From: RFSX01 sp965230215 | Lineage (GTDB): Bacteria; Bacteroidota; Bacteroidia; Chitinophagales; Saprospiraceae | Reading direction: 5' to 3' | Assembly (NCBI GenBank): GCA_965230215.1 | Contig: CBDDKN010000001.1 | Coordinates: forward strand, 1,426,001-1,490,000 | Length of the DNA: 64,000 nucleotides | In this document: piece after piece, positions 34,093 through 45,900 of the stretch | Numbering within the stretch: the stretch's first letter is position 1 | Layout of the letters: every line of letters begins with the position of its first letter | Made by a program: the position numbers and the translations under genes | The notes under the pieces: generated by a model | What the model was told of the DNA's origin: nothing | Databases searched by the model: none | What the model saw: the letters and a program-made list of their open reading frames with translations, nothing else

Positions 34093-37000
34093 CTAGTCTA
34101 GAATTACCAGTCTGTCGACGACACTGAAGTCATCAATAACCAGTAACCAAGTGTATACCCCTTCTGGAAGGTCAGATATGTCAAATGACAATGGCCTATC
34201 AGGAGAAACACTTTCATTTAAGAGTTCAATTTTTCTAACCAATTTTCCATCGGTGGTCATAAACATAATCTCACCTGATGGTATTGTGGTATAGTGATCA
34301 AAGGTAAGCATCACCCTATCATATGCTGGGTTAGGATACATACCTATCTGAACCTCTTCAAAGGTAAAGTCATCGGATTGCAAGCTGATTATCTTTGAAT
34401 AATCAAACATACCATCCAGATCAATTTGCTTGATACGATAGTAGTAAACTTTGCCGCTTTCTATATCATAATCTTCATGATCATAGTAATTGACATCCGT
34501 GCGCGGTTCTTTGTAATCCACCTCAGCTATTTTTACAAAATCGAATTCATCTTCTTCAGAACGTTCGACCTCATAATGGCTTACGTTTATTTCAGTTGCA
34601 ACTTCCCAATTGAGATGATTTTTACTACCTGCTCGACGTCCATAGAAATCCAACCACTCTACCGGTAACACAGACTCCAATATTCCTATATCAACATGCG
34701 GCACATGAATTCCAGGAAGTACCATCATGCGGTCAGATGTACCTACACCATTAGAACCGTCAATATCAGAGTCCATGCTATCATCATTTCCAACGTTGGC
34801 TTGAGTAATACCCATGCCTAACGGTGTAACTACTTCAATGTAATACTGATCTTTTTCCAGATAATCTAAAGTATAGTAGCCATCTTCATCACTAATTGTT
34901 TCAGAAACTACTTGTCCCACAGAATTAACAGCTCTGACCGTAACATTAGCTACCCCTGGCTCATTACTTTCTCGCAAGCCATTATCATTCTTATCCAGCC
35001 AAACCAGATCACCAATTGTACCCATTGGATAATAGCCCGCATTCATATTTATCATAAACTCACCAGCAAGCAAGTCCATATCAGATGTTGTTCCATATCC
35101 AAAACTATGCGTAATAGTACTACTCACGTCTGGGTTTCCAGCAAATGGTAATACAGGTACAAGAGTTTCAGGCGGATTAACAAACCTGATGTAATATCTT
35201 CCAGGATCAACACATAATTCGTAATATCCATCATCTGAAGCCGTACCTGGTTTAAGACCTGTTAACTCCGTTGTCCATAATACCCATTCACCATCTTCAT
35301 ATCTATATAACTCTACAGTAATGTTGTTGATACCATTTTCAAAAGCATCCATTACATCATTCTGGTTGTAATCAAACCATACAGTTCCTGAAACCACTGC
35401 ACAATCTAATAGTCCAGCATCAATAGTATAGTTGTCTGAATTAATAGTATACAATTGCGTGGTTCCTTTACCGTTACTATTGTCGATATCACTATCAAGA
35501 TCATCAGCTCCTATGTTTTTAGGACTCGTTAGATAAGAATCAGGATAGATAAATCTGACGTAATATTCTCCTGGAACTATATTCTCAAATAAGTAAAGGC
35601 CATCGTTATTGGTGAACGTTTTCTTTACAAGAAAATCACGCTTGTTGTATAATCTCACTTCAATGGAAGGAATGCCCGGCTCATCGGGATCCTGAATACC
35701 ATCTCCATTCCTGTCGAACCAAACATAATCACCAATATTGATCCTATTGGTTACAGGAATCGTTACCCCATCCTCGTCATCATCATCACCATTCCCATCT
35801 CCATCTTCATCTTCATCATAGCCAGTATCAGGGTCACTATCAAAGTCATCACCATCGTCAAGTACTATCTGGACTTGGTTTGTTAAAAAGTTACCTTCAA
35901 ATAATTCATCAATTCTAAATTCAACTTCTATTTCGTCGACTTCGCCAGGAAGCAATTCAGACACTCTGAATAACATCGCACTTGGCTCTGAAATATTAGG
36001 ATTCGAATCTGCATTGCTGCCAACATAAATAAGTCCTGCTTCAGGTTCGTCAAGAAACTCAGCATTGTAGGCAGGTTCTAGGCCTTGATTTTCTATTCTC
36101 AAATTATATCTAACTGTGGAACCGATTATAAATGGCTCAGAATCAAGAACACTTTTCGTAATAGCAAGATCATAACAATAGATATCTACAACTACCTCAC
36201 ATTGAGTAATACAATTGTTTGCATCACGTACAGTGATAAGATAGGTTCCAGCTTGCAACGCAGTAAACTGATTGCTTGATTGATAAGTTTCACCATTATC
36301 AATGCTATATTCATAAGGTGCTACTCCCCCACTTGCATAAATAGTAATATCCCCATCATTTCGATAACAACTCTCAGAATTACTCTCTCCAGAACAAGAT
36401 AATGCTGGTGGTTCATCTACAATTATTCGACAACTTACTTCGCATCCTAATGCATCAGTAATTATGACTTCGTATGTCCCTGCAAATAACATATTCGGAT
36501 CTGCACCGCCCCAATCAAAACTATATGGAGGTGTTCCTCCAGTAGCATACAGTTCAACAGATCCAGTTTGGTCACCATAACACTCAACATGTACTATATC
36601 AACTAAGTTACAAGCCAATACAGGAGGTTCATATATATCTACAGTACAAGTGCTGCTACAATAATTGGCATCCGTTACTGTCACAGTGTATGTGCCAGCA
36701 CTCAGGGCCAAAGGATCTGCACCGCCCCAATCAAAACTATATGGAGCCACACCTCCAATTGCACTTACGCTAGCTTGACCATCATTACCACCAAAACAGT
36801 CTACATCTTTAATCTTAACTATTTCACAGCTCAATAAAAGAGGTTCATATATATCTATACTACATGTACTGCTGCAATAATTGGCATCCGTCACAGTCAC
36901 GGTATATGTGCCAGCACCTAATGAATTAGGATCAAAACCGCCCCAATCAAAACTGTATGGAGTAACGCCACCAGTCGCACTTACACTTGCCTGGCCATCG

Positions 37001-40000
37001 TAATCACCATAACAATCTACGTCTTTAATTTTTGTAATAGTGCAGGTCAATAAAGGTGGTTCGTAAATATCTACATAACATGTACTTGTACAATAATTCG
37101 CATCTGTTACCGTCACTGTATAGCTTCCTGCACTTAAAGCCAGTGGATCAGCACCACCCCAATCAAAACTGTATGGACTCACGCCACCAGTAGCACTCAC
37201 GCTTGCTTGGCCATCAGTTCCACCGTAGCAATCTGCATCCTTTAATTTTGTAATAGTGCAAGCCAATAATGGTGGCTCATATATATCTACATAACAGGTG
37301 CTTGTACAATAATTGGCATCTGTCACGGTTACCGTATATGTTCCAGCACTTAAAGCCAGTGGATCAGCACTTCCCCAGTCAAAACTATATGGTTCTACAC
37401 CACCACTCGCAACTACACTTGCTTGGCCATCAGTTCCGCCAAAACAGCTTACGTCAGAGACTACAGTTGTCGAACAAGTCAACAATGGTGGCTCATAGAT
37501 ATCTACATAACATATGCTTGTACAGTAATTGGCATCCGTTACTGATACTGTATAGCTTCCAACACTAAGAGCTAATGGATCTGCACCGCCCCAGTCAAAA
37601 CTATATGGAGCAGTACCGCCACTTGCAATTACACTGGCCTGACCATCTCTACCGCCATAGCAATCTACATCTTTGATCTTGGTAATTGTGCAAGTTAATA
37701 GAGATGCGTCTTCAATCTGGACATAACAGGTACTCGTACAATAATTTGCATCTGTAACTGTCACTGTATAGCTTCCAGCACTAAGAGCCAATGGATTTGC
37801 GCCGCCCCAGTCAAAACTATATGGCTCTACTCCTCCAGTAGCACTCACGCTCGCTTGGCCATCACTACCACCGAAGCAGTCTGCGTCTTTTATCTTAGTA
37901 ATTGTACATGCTAGTAAAGGTGGCTCATAGATATCCACAAAACATGTACTTGTGCAATAATTGGCATCTGTTACCGTCACTGTATAAGTTCCTGCGCTCA
38001 AGGCCAATGGATCGGCACCACCCCAATCAAAACTGTATGGACTAACGCCACCAGTAGCACTCACGCTCGCTTGGCCATCATTACCACCATAGCAATCTAC
38101 GTCTTTAATTTTCGTAATAGTGCAGGTCAATAATGGTGATTCATATATATCTACATAACATGTACTTGTACAGTAATTGGCATCCGTTACTGTCACTGTA
38201 TAGCTTCCAGCACTAAGAGCCAATGGATCGGCACCGCCCCAGTCAAAACTATATGGCTCTACTCCTCCAGTTGCACTCACACTCGCTTGGCCATCAGTTC
38301 CACCATAGCAATCTACGTCTTTAATTTTCGTAATCGAGCATGTCAGTAAAGGTGGCTCATAGATATCTACATAACATGTACTTGTGCAATAATTCGCATC
38401 TGTTACCGTCACTGTATAGCTTCCAGCACTAAGAGCTATTGGATCAACACCGCCCCAGTCAAAACTATATGGCTCTACTCCTCCAGTTGCGCTTACACTG
38501 GCCTGACCATCAGTTCCGCCATAGCAGTCTACGTCTTTAATTTTCGTAATCGAGCATGTCAGTAAAGGTGGCTCATAGATATCTACATAACATGTACTTG
38601 TACAGTAATTGGCATCCGTTACTGTCACTGTATAGCTTCCAGCACTAAGAGCTATTGGATCAACACTGCCCCAGTCAAAACTATATGGCTCTACTCCTCC
38701 AGTTGCGCTTACACTAGCCTGACCATCAGTTCCGCCATAGCAGTCTACGTCTTTAATTTTCGTAATCGAGCATGTCAGTAAAGGTGGCTCATATATATCT
38801 ACGTAACAAGTACTTGTGCAATAATTCGCATCCGTTACTGTCACTGTATAGGTGCCAGCACCTAATGAACCAGGATCAAATCCACCCCAGTCAAAACTGT
38901 ATGGTGTGGTACCACCAGATGCACTAACACTGGCTTGGCCATCTGATCCACCAAAGCAGTCAGCATCTTTAATCTTAGTTACTGAACAGATCAGCAAATC
39001 TGGTTCATCAATTTCTACGTTGCAAGTACTTGTACAGGAATTAGAATCTGTAACTGTCACCGTATAGGTTCCAGCACTCAAGGCTGATGGATCAGCACCA
39101 CCCCAATTAAAACCATAAGGAGCAACACCGCCGATAGCATTCACGCTCGCCTGGCCATCAGTGCCACCGTAACATCCTACGTCAGAGACTACAGTTGTCG
39201 AGCATGTTAATAATGGTGGCTCATCTATTTCTACATTACAAGTACTTGTACAATTATTTGCACATGTTACTGTAACAGTGTAGGATCCAGCACTCAAAGC
39301 TAATGGATCTTCACCACCCCAGTCAAAAGTATAAGGGCCTATTCCACCGCTAGCACTTACATTTGCCTGACCATCATTACCCCCGTAACAATCTACATCT
39401 TTTAGCTTGGTTATAGAGCATGTCAATAGTGGTGGCTCATCCATTTGTATACTACATGTGCTTGTACAAGAATTATTATCAGTTACAGTTACAGTGTATA
39501 AACCTGCACTAAGTGCCATAGGATCTTCTCCACCCCAATTAAATGTGTAAGAACCAGCACCCCCATTTGCACTGACACTCACTTGACCATCAAAACCGCC
39601 ATAACAATTAACATCACTAATCTTTGTGATTAAACAACCAAGCATAGGGAATTCTTCAATTTCAACACTACATGTACTTGTACAGTAATTGGCATCGGTA
39701 ACTGTTACCACATAACTACCAGCACTTAAAGCTAGTGGATCTTCGCCGCCCCAATCAAAACTGTATGGACTAACCCCACCACTTGCGCTTACACTTGCCT
39801 GTCCATCATTTCCATCAAAGCAGTCTACATCTTTAAGTTTTACCAACGCACATGTCAATAATGGTGGTTCGTCGATTGTAACGTTACATGTAGTTGTACA
39901 ATTATTTCCATCAGTAACTGTCACCGTATATACTCCAGCACTTAAGGCCAATGGATCTGCACCGCCCCAATCAAAACTATATGGACTCACGCCGCCACTA

Positions 40001-42966
40001 GCACTTACACTGGCTTGTCCATCAGTTCCGCCATAACAGTCAACATCCTTTATTTTCGTTATAGTACAAGCGAGTAAAGGTGGCTCATATATATCCACAT
40101 AACATGTACTCGTACAATAATTCGCATCTGTAACTGTTACCACATAACTACCGGCAGCTAAAGCCATTGGATCTTCGCCACCCCAATCAAAACTATATGG
40201 ACTTGCACCGCCATTCGCACTTACACTAGCCTGACCGTCAGTTCCACCGAAACAACTTACGTCAGAAACTACTGTTGTCGAGCATGTTAATAATGGTGGC
40301 TCATAGATTTGTACATTACAAACACTCGAACAATAATTGGCATCCGTAACAGTCACTACATAACTACCAGCACTTAATGCCATAGGATCTTCGCCACCCC
40401 AATCAAAACTATATGGTGCTGTACCTCCACTTGCGCTAACACTGGCTTGACCATCACTACCTCCATAGCAGTCCACATCTTTAATCTTTGTGATATCACA
40501 AGTAAGCAGTGATGCATCTAAAATTTCAACACTACAAGTGCTTGTACAGTAATTTGTATCCGTTACTGTCACAGTATATGTGCCAGCGCCTAATGAATTA
40601 GGATCAAATCCACCCCAGTCAAAACTGTAAGGTGCAACACCACCGAATGCGCTGACATTAGCTTGCCCATCGGAGCCACCAAAGCAGTCTGCATCTTTAA
40701 TCTTTGATATTGAGCAAGTCAATATTGGTGGCTCAGCTATTGTAACACTGCATGTACTTGTACAATAATTTGAATCCGTTACCGTCACTGTATATACGCC
40801 TGCACTTAGGGCCAACGGATCTTCTCCACCCCAATCAAAACTGTATGGACTCACGCCACCACTTGCACTTACACTTGCCTGTCCATCATTTCCATCAAAG
40901 CAGTCTACATCTTTTAGTTTTACCAACGCACATGTCAATAATGGTGGTTCGTCGATTGTAACGTTACATGTAGTTGTACAATTATTTCCATCAGTAACTG
41001 TCACCGTATATACTCCAGCACTTAAGGCCAATGGATCTGCACCGCCCCAATCAAAACTATATGGACTCACGCCGCCACTAGCACTTACACTGGCTTGTCC
41101 ATCAGTTCCGCCATAGCAGTCAACATCCTTTATTTTCGTTATAGTACAAGCGAGTAAAGGTGGCTCATATATATCCACATAACATGTACTCGTACAATAA
41201 TTCGCATCTGTAACTGTTACCACATAACTACCGGCAGCTAAAGCCATTGGATCTTCGCCACCCCAATCAAAACTATATGGACTTGCACCGCCATTCGCAC
41301 TTACACTAGCCTGACCGTCAGTTCCACCGAAACAACTTACGTCAGAAACTACTGTTGTCGAGCATGTTAATAATGGTGGCTCATAGATTTGTACATTACA
41401 AACACTCGAACAATAATTGGCATCCGTAACAGTCACTACATAACTACCAGCACTTAATGCCATAGGATCTTCGCCACCCCAATCAAAACTATATGGTGCT
41501 GTACCTCCACTTGCGCTAACACTGGCTTGACCATCACTACCTCCATAGCAGTCCACATCTTTAATCTTTGTGATATCACAAGTAAGCAGTGATGCATCTA
41601 AAATTTCAACACTACAAGTGCTTGTACAGTAATTTGTATCCGTTACTGTCACAGTATATGTGCCAGCGCCTAATGAATTAGGATCAAATCCACCCCAGTC
41701 AAAACTGTAAGGTGCAACACCACCGAATGCGCTGACATTAGCTTGCCCATCGGAGCCACCAAAGCAGTCTGCATCTTTAATCTTTGATATTGAGCAAGTC
41801 AATATTGGTGGCTCAGCTATTGTAACACTGCATGTACTTGTACAATAATTTGAATCCGTTACCGTCACTGTATATACGCCTGCACTTAGGGCCAACGGAT
41901 CTTCTCCACCCCAATCAAAACTATATGGACTTACGCCGCCAGTAGCACTCACGCTAGCTTGGCCATCACTGCCACCATAGCAATCTACATCTTTAATTTT
42001 CGTAATCGAGCATGTCAATATTGGAGGCTCGTCTATTGTAACACTACAGGTGCTTGTGCAGTAGTTCGCATCCGATACGGTAACTATGTATGTACCCACA
42101 CTTAAGGACAGAGGATCTTCGCCTCCCCAATCAAAACTATATGGACTAACACCACCAGAAGCACTCACGCCAGCTTGACCGTCAGTTCCACCGAAACAAC
42201 TTACGTCAGAGACTACAGTTGTCGAGCATGTCAATAATGGCGGCTCGTTTATTGTAACACTACACGTGCTTGTGCAGTAGTTCGCATCCGTTACTGTTAC
42301 TATGTATGTACTCACACTTAGGGCCAGTGGATCTTCTCCACCCCAATCAAAACTGTATGGACTCACGCCACCACTAGCACTCACGTCAGCCTGGCCATCA
42401 GTACCACCATAGCAATCTACATCTTTAATTTTCGTAATCGAGCAGGTTAATAATGGAGGCTCATCTATTGTAACACTACATGTACTTGTACAGTAATTCG
42501 CATCCGTTACTGTTACTATGTATGTACCCACACTTAAGGACAGAGGATCTTCTCCACCCCAATCAAAACTGTATGGACTCACGCCACCAAAAGCACTTAC
42601 ACTAGCCTGGCCATCATTTCCACCATAGCAATCTACATCTTTAATTTTCGTAATCGAACAAGTCAATAACGTCGGCTCGTCAATTGTCAAACTACACGTG
42701 CTTGTGCATAGGTTCGCATCTGTAACTGTCACTGTATAAGTACCCACACTTAAGGACAGAGGATCTTCGCCACCCCAATCAAAACTGTATGGACTCACAC
42801 CACCAGTAGCACTAACGCTAGCCTGGCCATCATTTCCACCATAGCAATCTACATCTTTAATTTTAGTAATCGAGCAGGTTAATAATGGAGGCTCATCTAT
42901 TGTAACACTACAAGTGCTTGTACAGTAATTCGCATCCGTTACTGTAACTAGTGTATGTACCCACAC
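34093..42966 (-). CDS. Giant adhesin, C-terminal segment (2,957 codons open)
   Basis: The largest intact piece. About 30 SprB-type repeats (core GVSPYSFDWGG ... GTYTVTVTDANYCTSTC) run to about 36,430. A divergent repeat (ASGGVAPYEYSI) follows, then a DUF11-like module (DLAITKSVLDSEPF), an Asp/Gly-rich acidic stretch at about 35,760-35,860, three SdrD-B-like modules (GDYVWFDRNGDGIQD, SGTVWFDYNQND, GDLVWLDKNDNG), an FN3-like region and the T9SS tail ending LVILD. It contains a 1,080-bp near-perfect internal duplication. Its apparent start at 42966 lies inside a repeat and is not a real start. Confidence 0.8.
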   Translation of the reverse strand: MWVHTLVTVTDANYCTSTCSVTIDEPPLLTCSITKIKDVDCYGGNDGQASVSATGGVSPYSFDWGGEDPLSLSVGTYTVTVTDANLCTSTCSLTIDEPTLLTCSITKIKDVDCYGGNDGQASVSAFGGVSPYSFDWGGEDPLSLSVGTYIVTVTDANYCTSTCSVTIDEPPLLTCSITKIKDVDCYGGTDGQADVSASGGVSPYSFDWGGEDPLALSVSTYIVTVTDANYCTSTCSVTINEPPLLTCSTTVVSDVSCFGGTDGQAGVSASGGVSPYSFDWGGEDPLSLSVGTYIVTVSDANYCTSTCSVTIDEPPILTCSITKIKDVDCYGGSDGQASVSATGGVSPYSFDWGGEDPLALSAGVYTVTVTDSNYCTSTCSVTIAEPPILTCSISKIKDADCFGGSDGQANVSAFGGVAPYSFDWGGFDPNSLGAGTYTVTVTDTNYCTSTCSVEILDASLLTCDITKIKDVDCYGGSDGQASVSASGGTAPYSFDWGGEDPMALSAGSYVVTVTDANYCSSVCNVQIYEPPLLTCSTTVVSDVSCFGGTDGQASVSANGGASPYSFDWGGEDPMALAAGSYVVTVTDANYCTSTCYVDIYEPPLLACTITKIKDVDCYGGTDGQASVSASGGVSPYSFDWGGADPLALSAGVYTVTVTDGNNCTTTCNVTIDEPPLLTCALVKLKDVDCFDGNDGQASVSASGGVSPYSFDWGGEDPLALSAGVYTVTVTDSNYCTSTCSVTIAEPPILTCSISKIKDADCFGGSDGQANVSAFGGVAPYSFDWGGFDPNSLGAGTYTVTVTDTNYCTSTCSVEILDASLLTCDITKIKDVDCYGGSDGQASVSASGGTAPYSFDWGGEDPMALSAGSYVVTVTDANYCSSVCNVQIYEPPLLTCSTTVVSDVSCFGGTDGQASVSANGGASPYSFDWGGEDPMALAAGSYVVTVTDANYCTSTCYVDIYEPPLLACTITKIKDVDCYGGTDGQASVSASGGVSPYSFDWGGADPLALSAGVYTVTVTDGNNCTTTCNVTIDEPPLLTCALVKLKDVDCFDGNDGQASVSASGGVSPYSFDWGGEDPLALSAGSYVVTVTDANYCTSTCSVEIEEFPMLGCLITKISDVNCYGGFDGQVSVSANGGAGSYTFNWGGEDPMALSAGLYTVTVTDNNSCTSTCSIQMDEPPLLTCSITKLKDVDCYGGNDGQANVSASGGIGPYTFDWGGEDPLALSAGSYTVTVTCANNCTSTCNVEIDEPPLLTCSTTVVSDVGCYGGTDGQASVNAIGGVAPYGFNWGGADPSALSAGTYTVTVTDSNSCTSTCNVEIDEPDLLICSVTKIKDADCFGGSDGQASVSASGGTTPYSFDWGGFDPGSLGAGTYTVTVTDANYCTSTCYVDIYEPPLLTCSITKIKDVDCYGGTDGQASVSATGGVEPYSFDWGSVDPIALSAGSYTVTVTDANYCTSTCYVDIYEPPLLTCSITKIKDVDCYGGTDGQASVSATGGVEPYSFDWGGVDPIALSAGSYTVTVTDANYCTSTCYVDIYEPPLLTCSITKIKDVDCYGGTDGQASVSATGGVEPYSFDWGGADPLALSAGSYTVTVTDANYCTSTCYVDIYESPLLTCTITKIKDVDCYGGNDGQASVSATGGVSPYSFDWGGADPLALSAGTYTVTVTDANYCTSTCFVDIYEPPLLACTITKIKDADCFGGSDGQASVSATGGVEPYSFDWGGANPLALSAGSYTVTVTDANYCTSTCYVQIEDASLLTCTITKIKDVDCYGGRDGQASVIASGGTAPYSFDWGGADPLALSVGSYTVSVTDANYCTSICYVDIYEPPLLTCSTTVVSDVSCFGGTDGQASVVASGGVEPYSFDWGSADPLALSAGTYTVTVTDANYCTSTCYVDIYEPPLLACTITKLKDADCYGGTDGQASVSATGGVSPYSFDWGGADPLALSAGSYTVTVTDANYCTSTCYVDIYEPPLLTCTITKIKDVDCYGDYDGQASVSATGGVTPYSFDWGGFDPNSLGAGTYTVTVTDANYCSSTCSIDIYEPLLLSCEIVKIKDVDCFGGNDGQASVSAIGGVAPYSFDWGGADPLALSAGTYTVTVTDANYCSSTCTVDIYEPPVLACNLVDIVHVECYGDQTGSVELYATGGTPPYSFDWGGADPNMLFAGTYEVIITDALGCEVSCRIIVDEPPALSCSGESNSESCYRNDGDITIYASGGVAPYEYSIDNGETYQSSNQFTALQAGTYLITVRDANNCITQCEVVVDIYCYDLAITKSVLDSEPFIIGSTVRYNLRIENQGLEPAYNAEFLDEPEAGLIYVGSNADSNPNISEPSAMLFRVSELLPGEVDEIEVEFRIDELFEGNFLTNQVQIVLDDGDDFDSDPDTGYDEDEDGDGNGDDDDEDGVTIPVTNRINIGDYVWFDRNGDGIQDPDEPGIPSIEVRLYNKRDFLVKKTFTNNDGLYLFENIVPGEYYVRFIYPDSYLTSPKNIGADDLDSDIDNSNGKGTTQLYTINSDNYTIDAGLLDCAVVSGTVWFDYNQNDVMDAFENGINNITVELYRYEDGEWVLWTTELTGLKPGTASDDGYYELCVDPGRYYIRFVNPPETLVPVLPFAGNPDVSSTITHSFGYGTTSDMDLLAGEFMINMNAGYYPMGTIGDLVWLDKNDNGLRESNEPGVANVTVRAVNSVGQVVSETISDEDGYYTLDYLEKDQYYIEVVTPLGMGITQANVGNDDSMDSDIDGSNGVGTSDRMMVLPGIHVPHVDIGILESVLPVEWLDFYGRRAGSKNHLNWEVATEINVSHYEVERSEEDEFDFVKIAEVDYKEPRTDVNYYDHEDYDIESGKVYYYRIKQIDLDGMFDYSKIISLQSDDFTFEEVQIGMYPNPAYDRVMLTFDHYTTIPSGEIMFMTTDGKLVRKIELLNESVSPDRPLSFDISDLPEGVYTWLLVIDDFSVVDRLVILD

Positions 42967-45900
42967 CTAAGGACATTAGGATCTTCTCCACCCCAGTCAA
43001 AACTGTAAGGACTCACGCCACCGAACAGCACTGACACTAGCTTGCCCGTCAGCCACCATAGCAATCTACATCTTTAATTTTAGTAATCGAGCAAGTCAAT
43101 AATGGTGGCTCATCTATTGTAACACTACATGTACTTGTACAATAATTTGCATCCGTTACCGTCACTGTATATACGCCTGCACTTAGGGCCAACGGATCTT
43201 CTCCACCCCAATCAAAACTATATGGACTTACGCCGCCAGTAGCACTCACGCTAGCTTGGCCATCATTGCCACCATAGCAATCTACATCTTTAATTTTCGT
43301 AATCGAGCATGTCAATATTGGAGGCTCATCTATTGTAACACTACATGTATTTGTACAGTAATTCGCATCCGTTACTGTAACTATGTATGTACCCACACTT
43401 AGGGCCAGTGGATCTTCTCCACCCCAGTCAAAACTGTATGGACTCACGCCACCACTAGCACTCACGCTTGCTTGTCCGTCATTGCCACCATAGCAATCTA
43501 CGTCTTTAATTTTAGTAATCGAACATGTTAGTAATGGAGGCTCATCTATTGTAACACTACAAGTGCTTGTGCAGTAGTTCGCATCCGTTACTGTAACTAT
43601 GTATGTACCCACACTTAGGGCCAGTGGATCTTCTCCACCCCAGTCAAAACTATATGGACTCACGCCACCACTAGCACTTACGCTGGCCTGGCCATCATTG
43701 CCGCCGAAACATCCTACGTCAGAGACTACGGATGCTAAACAAGTTAACAATGGTGGCTCTACTATTGTCACACTACAAGTGCTTGTACAATTGTTTGCAT
43801 CTGTTACTGTCACTGTATATGTTCCTACACTTAATGACAACGGATCTTCGCCACCCCAATCAAAACTGTATGGACTAACCCCACCACTAGCACTAACACT
43901 CGCTTGGCCGTCATTACCGCCGAAACATCCTACGTCAGAGACTACGGATGCTAAACAAGTCAGTAATGGAGGCTCATTTATTATTATACTACATGTGCTT
44001 GTGCAATTGTTTGCATCTGTTACTGTCACTGCATACGTTCCTACACTTAATGATAATAGATCTTCGCCGCCCCAGTCAAAACTATAAGGATTCACGCCAC
44101 CAATAGCACTTACACTCGCTTGGCCATCATTGCCACCGAAACATCCTACGTCAGAGACTACGGATGCTAAACAAGTTAATAATGGAGGCTCATCTATTGT
44201 AACACTACAAGTACTTGTGCAGTAGTTCGCATCCGTTACTGTAACTATGTATGTACCCACACTTAGGGCCAGTGGATCTTCGCCACCCCAATCAAAACTG
44301 TATGGACTCACGCCGCCAGAAGCACTCACACTCGCTTGGCCATCAGAACCACCAAAACAGTCAGCGTCCTTAATTTTTGTAATAGAACAAGTCAATATTG
44401 GCGGTTCGTCTACTGTAACACTGCATGTGCTTGCGCAGTAGTTCGCATCAGTTACTGTAACTATGTATGTACCCACACTTAGGTCCAGTGGATCTTCGCC
44501 ACCCCAGTCAAAACTGTATGGACTCACACCACCAGAAGCACTCACGCTAGCTTGACCATCATTACCACCATAGCAATCTACATCTTTAATTTTCGTAATC
44601 GAGCAAGTCAGTAATGGTGGCTCGTCTATTGTAACACTACAAGTGCTTGTACAGTAGTTTGCATCTGTAACTGTCACTATGTATGCACCCACACTTAAGG
44701 CCAGTGGATCTTCGCCACCCCAGTCAAAACTGTATGGACTCACGCCACCAACAGCACTTACACTAGCCTGGCCGTCATTTCCACCATAGCAATCTACATC
44801 TTTAATTTTAGTAATCGAGCAGGTCAGTAATGGTGGCTCATCTATTGTAACACTACAAGTGCTTGTGCAATTGTTTGCATCTGTAACTGTCACTATGTAT
44901 GTACCCACACTTAAGGTCAGAGGATCTTCTCCACCCCAGTCAAAACTGTATGGACTCACACCACCAGCAGCACTAACGCTAGCTTGGCCATCATTGCCAC
45001 CATAGCAATCTACATCTTTAATTTTAGTAATCGAACATGTTAGTAATGGAGGCTCATCTATTGTAACACTACAAGTGCTTGTGCAGTAGTTCGCATCCGT
45101 TACTGTTACTATGTATGTACCCACACTTAAGGACAGAGGATCTTCTCCACCCCAATCAAAACTGTATGGACTCACGCCACCAGAAGCACTCACGCTCGCT
45201 TGACCATCATTACCACCGAAACAATCTACGTCAGAGACTACAGTAATCGAGCATGTCAATAATGGAGGCTCATCTATTGTAACACTACAAGTACTTGTGC
45301 AGTAGTTCGCATCCGTTACTGTAACTATGTATGTACCCACACTTAGGGCCAGTGGATCTTCGCCACCCCAATCAAAACTGTATGGACTCACGCCGCCAGA
45401 AGCACTCACGCTCGCTTGGCCATCATTACCACCGAAACAATCTTACGTCAGAGACTACAGTTGTCGAGCATGTCAATAATGGAGGCTCATTTATTGTAAC
45501 ACTACAAGTACTTGTACAATAGTTCACATCCGTTACTGTAACTATGTATGTACCGACACTTAAGGCCAATGGATCGCACCACCCCAATCAAAACTGTATG
45601 GAACAACACCACCAATAGCACTAACGCTCGCTTGACCATCATTACCGCCGAAACATCCTACGTCAGAGACTACAGTTGTCGAGCATGTCAATAATGGAGG
45701 CTCATTTATTGTTACACTACATGTGCTTGTGCAACTGTTTGCATCTGTTACTGTCACTGTATATGTTCCTACACTTAATGATAATGGATCTTCGCCACCC
45801 CAATCAAAACTGTATGGACTCACGCCACCAGAAGCACTCACGCTCGCTTGACCATCATTGCCACCGAAACATCTACGTCAGAGACTACAGTAATCGAGCA

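Noticed and set aside
43599..44087. Long plus-strand open frame (162 codons) opposite the repeats, and many similar ones across 36-52 kb.
   Set aside because: They repeat with the same 216-bp period as the minus-strand gene and are low-complexity antisense shadows of the SprB repeats.
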